From Girardinichthys multiradiatus (taxonomy: Eukaryota > Chordata > Actinopteri > Cyprinodontiformes > Goodeidae), in NCBI RefSeq assembly GCF_021462225.1, contig NC_061817.1, positions 14,127,204 to 14,191,203 on the forward strand: a stretch of DNA of 64,000 nt. Reading direction: 5' to 3'. Position 1 is the first letter of the stretch. Every line of letters starts with the position of its first letter. The notes under the pieces were generated by a model. That model was given only the letters and a program-made list of their open reading frames with translations, did not search any database and was not told where the DNA came from. Shown piece by piece: positions 28,801 through 40,800 of this stretch. A program made the position numbers and the translations under genes.

Positions 28801-31800
28801 ACAGCTTTTTGCAGGTTTCACCAAGTTAAATTGAAGACATTTTAGCACCATTAAGATTTAAAGCTCAGACCTTTGAGATCTATTAAAAAAAATACTTAAA
28901 TATAAACTATTAGGTGAGTAAGTTTTAAAATTAGGTGCTTAGGCATGAGACTCCAGTCCTTTTACACCAACGAGCCTGCTGGCGAGGTCGTTTCAAAACG
29001 TTAATTTTATTCTGGCAATGCTTTGTTTTTTCTTCATTATGAAATCTTTTTGACTCATAGTGTTCAGAAAAAATAACAACCTTCCTCTTTCTATATTTTC
29101 CTGAGGTTTCTTGCAGACACCTGAGGATTTCGGAACTGCTCATAATTTCATCCAATTTGGAGAAACAAATCTAGCTCCATCTGAAGCAACGTAACCCCAG
29201 AGCATGATGTAGCCACCACTGTATTAATGCTGTTGTTTTTTGTTTAGGATCAGTAGCACATTCTACCACAAGGTTTCAGGAGATTTTAGCTAGGCCTGGA
29301 TGTTTTCTATTGAAGAAATATTTAGTACATATAGATAGAGAGAGAATGCAGGAGACTGTTGTCACCAGTACAACAGAACTGGTACTGATCAGAAACTCCA
29401 GCAGCTCCTTCAATGTTGCTGTTGGTCTCCTAGAAGCCTCCTTGACCAGTTTCAGTCTTGTGTTTTTATTAGTTGTGGAGCCCATGCAGTATTTTCATGC
29501 AAATGAAAGGTAAAGGAGCTGAATCTAAAGTGGCTATTACCAATTTTTACTCTTCATGAAAGACACTATTGCATTTTCAGCTGTAGGCTGCATGCTGCTC
29601 AGACCAACTACAACAGGCAACGGCGCAGGTTTCATGCAGTCTGTGGCAATGAACCTCCCTCCTTATTGATTGACACGGCATCCTAGTGACTATTTTCAGA
29701 GTAAACCTAACTGTAAATTCTACTGCATCAGCAAAATAGCTGAGACAGAAAAACAAACAAGCAAAACCAGAATCTCAGGTTAGATAATAGGAGGATATAT
29801 ACCTGGTACTGTAGTGCAATGAGATCACTTTGATCCTTTGTAAATATTATCGGTTCAGCTAAAGGCTCCAAATGAGGAAATGTCAGGAAATTCCTAGTAG
29901 GACATCTGAACTTTATTTCAGGTTAGTCAGATTTTCTGTAATCAATGTGAGATATAAAAACCAGGAAGACTGAATCTTGACTTTTTATGTATTAGTTTAA
30001 AGGTTGTAAAAACCTAAGCCACCAAGTTGTGGTAGCTTTTTATTTTTTTACACTTTCAGTCTTAAATATTTGCTTGTGTTTGTGTTTAATTGTACATGAT
30101 AAATGTCATGCTTAATGCGGCAAAAGTACATTAATGTTCCTGTTTGAATCTAAACCTTGTCAGGGTTTTAGCAGATTATAGATTAGATGCTCTAAAATAA
30201 ACACTAAAGCAACAAATGTGACCATCATGTTTTCTAAAAGAAACTAAAAGATCAGTATCAACTGTTTTTTTAAGTGAAAGTTTCAAAAACCCTGGATAGA
30301 ATATGTAAAATCAAGGCTTATTCAGCTGCACTGAAATAAAGTGTGATTTACGGAAAAAGAACATGAAGAAGTTCTAGAAAAGAAAGCCTCCTTAACTTAT
30401 GGATAATTCATTATTTTGAATTAGGTTATATGGTTCTTAAAACAGCAACATAAACTGCAAGAGGGGTCAAATTTAAGAGCGGATCAGTCATCAAAATAAG
30501 GAGAATGAAGAACTAGGCTATAAAACGTGAAAACAGCGGATGTAGCCACCAAAAACAATTCAAGAGAATATCAGCCACCCATTTATTGAATATACCCACT
30601 CCTCCTTGCAGGGTCACAGGGGACTGGTGGCTATCTCGGGGTGATAGGTGAGGTACACGCTAGACAGGTCGCCAGTCCATCACAAGGCCACTAAAAAGAG
30701 ACACCCGGGACCAGCAACCATGCACCAACACTCTCATGTTGGGGCCATCCATTTTGGTCGCACATTTTGACGCACGCAGCACAACAGACGTCGCAGCTCT
30801 GACGTCACTGGGAGTATAAACCAGCTAAGATGCAGAGTTTCGTGGCCATTTCCCGCCTGTCTCACAGGACAGTGCATCGGAGGCACATATCTGGAGAGAC
30901 AAAAGCTCGCAGGCAAACTTTGGCTCCACAAGGCCATTCCCGGAAGAGCTTGAAAGCTGGAAATCTGTCTGATACGAGAAGATCAGGGGATTTATTTACC
31001 GATCGAAGACCACGCCGACACCCGGCGCAGGTGGAAACCCACAGAGGTTCTACAGGTCCTTCTCAAAATATTAGCATATTGTGATAAAGTTCATTATTTT
31101 CCATAATGTCATGATGAAAATTTAACATTCATATATTTTAGATTCATTGCACACTAACTGAAATATTTCAGGTCTTTTATTGTCTTAATACGGATGATTT
31201 TGGCATACAGCTCATGAAAACCCAAAATTCCTATCTCACAAAATTAGCATATCATTAAAAGGGTCTCTAAACGAGCTATGAACCTAATCATCTGAATCAA
31301 CGAGTTAACTCTAAACACCTGCAAAAGATTCCTGAGGCCTTTAAAACTCCCAGCCTGGTTCATCACTCAAAACCCCAATCATGGGTAAGACTGCCGACCT
31401 GACTGCTGTCCAGAAGGCCACTATTGACACCCTCAAGCAAGAGGGTAAGACACAGAAAGAAATTTCTGAATGAATAGGCTGTTCCCAGAGTGCTGTATCA
31501 AGGCACCTCAGTGGGAAGTCTGTGGGAAGGAAAAAGTGTGACAGAAAACGCTGCACAACGAGAAGAGGTGACCGGACCCTGAGGAAGATTGTGGAGAAGG
31601 ACCGATTCCAGACCTTGGGGGACCTGTGGAAGCAGTGGACTGAGTCTGGAGTAGAAACATCCAGAGCCACCGTGCACAGGCGTGTGCAGGAAATGGGCTA
31701 CAGGTGCCGCATTCCCCACGTCAAGCCACTTTTGAACCAGAAACAGCAGCAGAAGCGCCTGACCTGGGCTACAGAGAAGCAGCACTGGACTGTTGCTCAG

Positions 31801-34800
31801 TGGTCCAAAGTACTTTTTTCGGATGAAAGCAAATTCTGCATGTCATTCGGAAATCAAGGTGCCAGAGTCTGGAGGAAGACTGGGGAGAAGGAAATGCCAA
31901 AATGCCAGAAGTCCAGTGTCAAGTACCCACAGTCAGTGATGGTCTGGGGTGCCGTGTCAGCTGCTGGTGTTGGTCCACTGTGTTTTATCACAGTGGACCC
32001 CCCCCCCCCCCCCCCACTTCCATTTTTCTTCAGACCTGATCCCTCCTCGACCGGTGGAGAGCAGAAATCAACTTCAAAGTAATTTCATTCTCTTCATATT
32101 AAACCGGATAGGTCTGGGCAGGATGAGGCAGTTAAGGTGATTTAGAATCACCAGTAGTTCATCTCAGGTATTAACTCGTTGAATGCAATTCTGATTGAAT
32201 TATGTTATGCTGAGCTGTGTTTTGATTTACTGCGCAAGCGCTGCTGAATTGTGCGTGGTTAAAGTTTTGTCCGGCTAATCTCAAATCAGCCAGGAGTTAG
32301 AAGTTGGACTTTTAAAAGTTTTTCATTCAAAGCAACTGCGGTCTGGGCCTCGCCCGACCACTCTTTGTTCCAGTTTTATTGCTGGAGATTTTCCACTGAG
32401 TTCCCGCCTCAGAGTTTATGACTCTTTGTCAAGATTTGGGGCAATCAGCTGCTAGAGCCTAAAGGGGCGTGGCTCCACCGTTTTATCAGCTGATCGCTGC
32501 AATCGAGACATCAACACAACAGGAGGATTTCTTTCCATTTAACCCAAATGACACATTTTGTCCATAAAACTACTGGTTTGATCTTCATAGACACTAAATG
32601 TGCATATATGTTTTTCTTTTATTATTATTGTTAGGTAGTCATTTTTATTCCCTTTGTGTAGGATAGTGCTTGTTAGTTAGGTGATGGTTTTTGGACCAGA
32701 ATAATGGTATATCAGAATTATTTGGCTTCAATAAATCTTCATATATATAATTAAGAGAAGCGTTTGTGTTTATTTCGTGCAGATTTATCTGTGAAAACAA
32801 GGTCGAAGTTCCCCCACCTTCGGTGAAGCGGTTGAATAAACAGTGACAGTTTGTGGTTTGGTTAATAATTTGTAATTATTAAAGAGCTTTGAGCCCATAA
32901 TCACAACACCAGACGACATCTCTGATTTCTATTCGTAAGTAATGATTTTTGGTTAAGAAATAAAAAAAATTTCAAAATTATGATTTTAAATTAGCACTGT
33001 TGCCTTGCAGCAAGAAGGTCCTGGGTTCAATTCCCAGCCGGGGGTCTTTTTGCATGGAGTTTGCATGTTCTCCCCGTGCATGCGTGGGTTCTCACCAGGT
33101 ACTCCGGTTTCCTCCCACAGTCTAGAAAGAACATGCAAACTCTATACAGAAACCCTGGATGGGTGGGTTGAATCGTGGAAACATCTTAAACACGCAGAAA
33201 AACACGCTAGAAAAAAAGACAAATCAAGAATGAAAAAAATGTCAATTAATGCCTTCTGGAAATCCTACCTTAATTCAAGGTCATGTTATAATCATTATGT
33301 TACTGAATAACAACTATTTTAGTTTTAGGCGTTCAAGCTTTGTAAACAGAAGAAATCAATGAGTGAATAAGAAATTATCTGGAAGAGCCATGGAGGAAAA
33401 CACAGAAAGTAAACCTTTGTTATCGTTTAGGATCTTGAGAAAAAAGACAAGGTGGGTTTATGTGTAGGGCATTATATAGAGCTCTATTGAAATAAAGAAA
33501 AAAGACACTGATTATACTATTACTTCAACGGAAAGGGAGTTTAAGATAAAAGCACAGAAAATATTTAAGAGCTTTGGGTATAACAGAGAAAATGGAGGGA
33601 GAGAAATGCAGGAAAGGATTCCTTTCACTCTGAGAAAAAGCGAGACTAAAATAATGACAAACATGAATGAATGGATTTTAAAACTAAGGCAAGGGCAAAC
33701 CAAAAAAAAAAAGAAACAGATACATAAGACACTAAAGATGGCACAGATAGCAATGATAAAAGTGTTTCAGACAGAAAATGGAGCAAACAAAACTCTGGAG
33801 CACTCTCAGTGCTTACATACACATTTTCAAACATGACACAGATAGGAACACAGTGATACATGCTCCCTACTAGACAGAAATATTTTACTGAACAGGGCAA
33901 CATATCCCCTGGGAACAGCTGAGATGTTTTTGTGCATTTTACATTTTAGGTGACAACAACGTGGAAAGTGTGAGAGCAGAAACAGTGCTGACTTTGATTA
34001 TCTATTAGTTTTTTATACATTCATATTATTTTATCCTACAATAATCAAAAGTAGCATGGTATAAGATGGACTCATGATGTCCCAAAGTATACTGATATTG
34101 ACATAATCACTTCTACACTGATGTTTTAAAGCATGTTCACGCATCCAGTATGTCAACAGTATATGAATCCATTCCCCTCCTTCTGTATAGATAGTAGAGC
34201 TGGTGTTCCTAAAACCTGCATCATCAGCAGGTTCGTGTTGTTTTTCGGCCAGGCTGGCTCAGACACACTTCAGCTTCTTTTCTTAAATGATGTACAGTGC
34301 CTTGCAATAGTATGCACACCCTTTAACCTTTTCCACATTTTGCCACAGAAGGAAAGAGATATAATGTTTTCAAAATAGAAAATAAACAAAAATCTGAAAA
34401 GTGTGGCATGTATGCAGCAGACATATGTTTTTCCCAGTAAATATATGTCTAATATTTCTGTTGTGATGAAATTCTCACTAGGTGTCGGTTGGAAATGAAG
34501 TTGTGAGTAAAAAGAATTGAAAAAGTACCGATCACGCTTATCGAAATTTATTAAATATTCAAACAAAAGCCTTTTTTGGGGTGGTGTTTTTTTGGTGACG
34601 TGCTGAACCATTCTCCCTCAAAACTGGTGTGTGCAATGACATCTCAAGCTTCGGTTTTATCATCAGGTGACCAGACTATATTCTCCCAATATTTCTCTGG
34701 CCTGTCCACATCTCCTTTAGCAAGCTATAAACAAGATAAAACATGCGTTTTATTTATCAGAACTCTTAGACAGTGAGTGAGGATAGAGCTCATTGTGTTT

Positions 34801-37800
34801 GAGTGCATTACTTTTCTTGGGAAAAACTGTACCTGCTAACTCCTGGTCTTTCTGAAGCTCTATGTGACACTGTGTGAGTGCTTCTTAGCTCTTGGATAAC
34901 CTATTTCATTGTTCTTTTGTCGGCTATGTCTTAAATCTTATGAGGGGCACCTAGTCATGGATGGTTGATAGTGAAATTATTTTATTTTCAATTCCGGGAG
35001 TATGGCTACCAGATTGTCCCACCTGAGCTGTAAATGTCTAAAGTTCCTCCAGAGTTTCCATAAGCCTCCTGGCTGCTCTCCTTGTTCTACCTGTCAGTTT
35101 AGGTGAATGACCATGCCTTGCTGGTCTCGCAGTGGTGCCATAATCTTTCCATTTAATGGATGACAGATGAAGATGGGTTGAACAGAGGTCTGTGAGATGT
35201 TCAAAGCTTGAGATACTGTTTTAAAAACCTAACTCTGTTTTAAACTTCTGCACCATTTTCCTCCTGGCCTGTCTGCGGTGCTTCTTGGTCTTCGTTACAC
35301 TGAATGTTCACTGATGTTCTCTCAAACGTCTGAGGCCTTCATTTATGCTGAATTTAAATTACTTGCAGCTAGACTCCAATTACTAATGAGATGACTTCTG
35401 AATTTGGTTGGCTGCGCTGGATTTGATTTAGGGGTATCTGAGTAAAGGGGGTTGATACATGCACACACCACACTTTTCAGATGTTTATTTGTAAAAGAAA
35501 CATTTTGGAAGCTATATTTATAATTTTTCTTTCACTTTATAAATACGCAATACTGTGTTTGTGTAGTTCATAAAGTCCCTTCAAAAGACAATGAAGTTTG
35601 TGGTTATGTGACAAAATGGAAAAGGCTAAAGGGATGTGAATACTTTTGCAATGCAATGTAAACTGTCAGTCAGTCAGTCATTTTCTACCACTTATTCCAT
35701 AGTGGGTCGCGGGGGAGCTGGTGCCTATCTCCAGCAGTCTATGGGCGGGAGGCGGGGTACACCCTGGACAGGTCACCAGTCCATCGCAGGGCAACACAAA
35801 CAACCACGCACACACTCATTCATACACCTAAGGACAATTTAGAGTGACCAATTAACCTAACAGGCATGTCTTTGGACTGTGGGAGGAAGCCGGAGTACCC
35901 GGTGAGAACCCACTTATGCACGGGGAGAACATGTAAACATGCGCCATACGGGCTGCACGGTGGCGCAGTTGGTAGCACTGTTGCCTTGCAGCAAGAAGGT
36001 CCTGGGTTCAATTCCCAACCTGGGGTCTTTCTGCATGGAGTTTGCATGTTCTCCCCGTGCATGCGTGGGTTCTCACCAGGTACTCCGGCTTCCTCCCACA
36101 GTCCAAAGACATGCCTGATAGGTTAATTGGTAACTCTAAATTGCCCTTAGGGGTATGAATGAGTGTGTGCATGGTTGTATGTGTGTTGCCCTGCGATGGA
36201 CTGGCGACCTGTCCAGGGTGTACCCCGCCTCCCGCCCATAGACTGCTGGAGATAGGCACCAGCTCCCCCTGCATGCATGCATGCAGCTCCTATATGTAGT
36301 GCAACCATGAATGCAAGCTGTGTATACCATGACAGGAGCCACAAGGAGGGTCTGACTGGAAGAGCAGACACATGCTTAGTTTCTGCAGAAAACCACAGCA
36401 AGATGCATTCAGATTTGGGTTCCTGTAAGAGTTCATAAAAGGGAGAAATGCTCACAAAAGACAGAATATAACCATAAATGCATAAGATAACAGCAGAAAT
36501 ATTTGGAAGAAAAATGCAGAGCAAAAACAGAAAAGAACAAGGCATCTAAGAAATACATGCGCACACCATGATCATACTATACATACTGAGTTGAACTGTG
36601 AGACAGAGGACAGGATGTGCTTTCACAAACTCCTTTCAATATGAAACCCAGACCAATTATAGTTCACTTTCATTACAGCTCCGAGCAGGGGGCCTAAAAC
36701 CTACCTCAACCACATCTACAGGCACACTTTCAAACACAGCAGCACAGACACGTAGCCTCAGACATACAAATAACAGTCAATATGCTTATATCTAAGGCAG
36801 AGTGTGTTAACACATTGCTGACAACACGATTTCAAAAACCTTAGCAGGGTTTCACAGACAGGTTGTTTTTTTGCTTTCTGAGGCCTTGTTGCGTCACTGA
36901 GTTGGTATTTACTGGATAAAGAAACAGAACACACAGCTCCATGTCTAAACTGCTGCTTTAATAGCTGTTTGCTTACCTGTTTCCTGCACAGAGGAGGGCT
37001 TTATGCTCCACAGCCAACCGATAGAAACCAGAAGATACTAGAGGGGCGAGAAGGTGAGAACAATTATCCGGGTATCCAGGATAGGATGTTTTCTAGAACT
37101 TTCCAGAAGTTATTTCTTTACATTTTGTTTCTTATGAGACGTCTTCAATGCGTGTTTAGATCCTTTCATCTTTTTCACATTTGGTCAAACTTTAATGTCA
37201 GGGTTTCTGTACGATTTTAAGTCCCATAAGAGTCATTCAAAATCGCTTAAATAAACTTAATAACTTCCGTAATAGCTTATATTTAGCTTATTTAAAAATG
37301 CAAGCAGGAAAAAATAACTTTATCCACTAACATTTGGGTTTTAAGCTGCAGCATGTGACTGCACATCTTTTACATTGATAGGTTACCTAGCTTCAACAAA
37401 GTACAGGTCCTTCTCAAAATATTAGCATATTGTGATAAAGTTCATTATTTTCCATAATGTCATGATGAAAATTTAACATTCATATATTTTAGATTCATTG
37501 CACACTAACTGAAATATTTCAGGTCTTTTATTGTCTTAATACGGATGATTTTGGCATACAGCTCATGAAAACCCAAAATTCCTATCTCACAAAATTAGCA
37601 TATTTCATCCGACCAATAAAAGAAAAGTGTTTTTAATACAAAAAACGTCAACCTTCAAATAATCACGTACAGTTATGCAATCAATACTTGGTCGGGAATC
37701 CTTTTGCAGAAATGACTGCTTCAATGCGTCGTGGCATGGAGGCAATCAGCCTGTGGTACTGCTGAGGTCTTATGGAGGCCCAGGATGCTTCGATAGCGGC

Positions 37801-40800
37801 CTTTAGCTCATCCAGAGTGTTGGGTCTTGAGTCTCTCAACGTTCTCTTCACAATATCCCACAGATTCTCTATGGGGTTCAGGTCAGGAGAGTTGGCAGGC
37901 CAATTGAGCACAGTGATACCATGGTCAGTAAACCATTTACCAGTGGTTTTGTCACTGTGAGCAGGTGCCAGGTCGTGCTGAAAAATGAAATCTTCATCTC
38001 CATAAAGCTTTTCAGCAGATGGAAGCATGAAGTGCTCCAAAATCTCCTGATAGCTAGCTGCATTGACCCTGCCCTTGATAAAACACAGTGGACCAACACC
38101 AGCAGCTGACACGGCACCCCAGACCATCACTGACTGTGGGTACTTGACACTGGACTTCTGGCATTTTGCCATTTCCTTCTCCCCAGCCTTCCTCCAGACT
38201 CTGGCACCTTGATTTCTGAATGACATGCAGAATTTGCTTTCATCCGAAAAAGTACTTTGGACCACTGAGCAACAGTCCAGTGCTGCTTCTCTGTAGCCCA
38301 GGTCAGGCGCTTCTGCCACTGTTTCTGGTTCAAAAGTGGCTTGACCTGGGGAATGCGGCACCTGTAGCCCATTTCCTGCACACGCCTGTGCACGGTGGCT
38401 CTGGATGTTTCTACTCCAGACTCAGTCCACTGCTTCCGCAGGTCCCCCAAGGTCTGGAATCGGCCCTTCTCCACAATCTTCCTCAGGGTCCGGTCACCTC
38501 TTCTCGTTCTGCAGCGTTTTCTGCCACACTTTTTCCTTCCCACAGACTTCCCACTGAGGTGCCTTGATACAGCACTCTGGGAACAGCCTATTCGTTCAGA
38601 AATTTCTTTCTGTGTCTTACCCTCTTGCTTGAGGGTGTCAATAGTGGCCTTCTGGACAGCAGTCAGGTCAGCAGTCTTACCCATGATTGGGGTTTTGAGT
38701 GATGAACCAGGCTGGGAGTTTTAAAGGCCTCAGGAATCTTTTGCAGGTGTTTAGAGTTAACTCGTTGATTCAGATGATTAGGTTCATAGCTCGTTTAGAG
38801 ACCCTTTTAATGATATGCTAATTTTGTGAGATAGGAATTTTGGGTTTTCATGAGCTGTATGCCAAAATCATCCGTATTAAGACAATAAAAGACCTGAAAT
38901 ATTTCAGTTAGTGTGCAATGAATCTAAAATATATGAATGTTAAATTTTCATCATGACATTATGGAAAATAATGAACTTTATCACAATATGCTAATATTTT
39001 GAGAAGGACCTGTATACAATAAACTTTCAACGGCTGTTGTTGATTGATTTTAGTCACCTGAAATCCCCGATTAGAAGACAAATCTTGTTCAATATGTGCC
39101 TTTTTATAACAGAGTAACTCATCACAAATACTTGACAGGAACATTTGATTTGACTTTTCTAAAGCAACTATGATCGGCCAGTTTTAGGTTAGGAATCTTT
39201 TCACAGCTTCACTACGAGGCTGCATTGCTGTCTCTAAATTCCTTCTGACAAGGCTGTTTGCTCCCTGAAAGTATTATGTCAACATTTTTCAACCAGAAGT
39301 ACAGCATATGGCATGACTGGATGCCAAAAATAAAAAAGCCAATGGAAGAAGCAATGAAGAAAACTACAGGGGTTGAACAATGAAACTGAAACACCTGGTT
39401 TTAGACCACAATAATTTATTAGTATGGTGTAGGGCCTCCTTTTGCGGCCAATACAGCATCAATTCGTCTTGGGAATGACATATACAAGTCCTGCACAGTG
39501 GTCAGAGGGATTTTAAGCCATTCTTCTTGCAGGATAGTGGGCAGGTCACTACATGATACTGGTGGAGGAAAACGTTTCCTGACTCGCTCCTCCAAAACAC
39601 CCCAAAGTGGCTCAATAATATTTAGATCTGGTGACTGTGCAGGCCATGGGAGATGTTCAACTTCACTTTCATGTTCATCAAACCAATCTTTCACCAGTCT
39701 TGCTGTGTGTATTGGTGCATTGTCATCCTGATACACGGCACCGCCTTCAGGATACAATGTTTGAACCATTGGATGCACATGGTCCTCAAGAATGGTTCGG
39801 TAGTCCTTGGCAGTGACGCGCCCATCTAGCACAAGTATTGGGCCAAGGGAATGCCATGATATGGCAGCCCAAACCATCACTGATCCACCCCCATGCTTCA
39901 CTCTGGGCATGCAACAGTCTGGGTGGTACGCTTCTTTGGGGCTTCTCCACACCGTAACTCTCCCAGATGTGGGGAAAACAGTAAAGGTGGACTCATCAGA
40001 GAACAATACATGTTTCACATTGTCCACAGCCCAAGATTTGCGCTCCTTGCACCATTGAAACCGACGTTTGGCGATGGCATGAGTGACCAAAGGTTTGGCT
40101 ATAGCAGCCCGGCCGTGTATATTGACCCTGTGGAGCTCCCGACGGACAGTTCTGGTGGAAACAGGAGAGTTGAGGTGCACATTTAACAGGCAGGAGGCGG
40201 GGTACACCCTGGACAGGTTGCCACTGGTTTAAGTGAAAATTTCTTACTATATCCATCCCTCTTTGATCATCTTCTGATAGGTACACCCGGCAGGATAATG
40301 CACCATGTCACAAAGTGCAAAACCTCTCAAACTGGGTTCTTGAACATGACAATGTGTTCACTGTTTTCCACTTGCCACCACAGTGGCCTAATCTCCATCG
40401 AGGACATCTGCATCATGAATGTAGAGCCCAAGCAAGAGCCTGCAATGTTCTCAACACCGTGTTGAATTTATGTCACAAAGAATTAAAGCAGCAAAGTGTA
40501 ACTAACAAAGTGGCCAGTGAGTGTTCTCCAATTGCACTGCAAAGTTTGTTTACCTCACCAGCTAATGAGACTCCACTAAGTGTCAGTTGAATTAAATGTA
40601 AATGGTTTTATCAGAGAAGAGCTTTTAGTTGGAAGAAACAAGAAATGCAAGATGAATAAATTTAGAAACTAGAAGAAAACAAAATAGACTATCTTAGTCA
40701 TCAGGAATCTTAAATGCTATTCAGAACTTATTAAAGTACATCTGGTTATAAAGTCTATTATTTATGTAAAAATGTTTCTGTATTCATTGAGACATTGTGT

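Larger units (their letters stand above)
30737..32960. mobile_element. Unclassified repeat, possible solo LTR split by a transposon
   Basis: The sequence either side of the Tc1 insertion at 31053 is unlike neighbouring intron: GC-rich, with gacgtcactgggagtataaa (a TATA-like site), a later aataaa (32729 and 32826), and a start TGTTGGGG. This is the layout of an LTR promoter and poly(A) region, but I could not find CA at the end, a target duplication, a primer site or any gag/pol frame. It is a hypothesis only. No protein-coding retroviral gene is visible. Confidence 0.35.

Noticed and set aside
33512..33703. Minus-strand ORF considered as a mei1 exon
   Set aside because: Hydrophobic but with no proper acceptor/donor pair and no phase-compatible open segment.
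35949..36020. tRNA gene (A-box and B-box like motifs)
   Set aside because: The motifs belong to a multi-copy repeat (also at 32991); no cloverleaf or anticodon arm could be drawn.
36147..36545. 132-codon minus-strand open frame considered as a missing mei1 exon
   Set aside because: It runs into the SINE-like repeat, lacks splice sites of the right phase and shows no convincing MEI1 similarity. The 29803-29893 candidate fits phase better.
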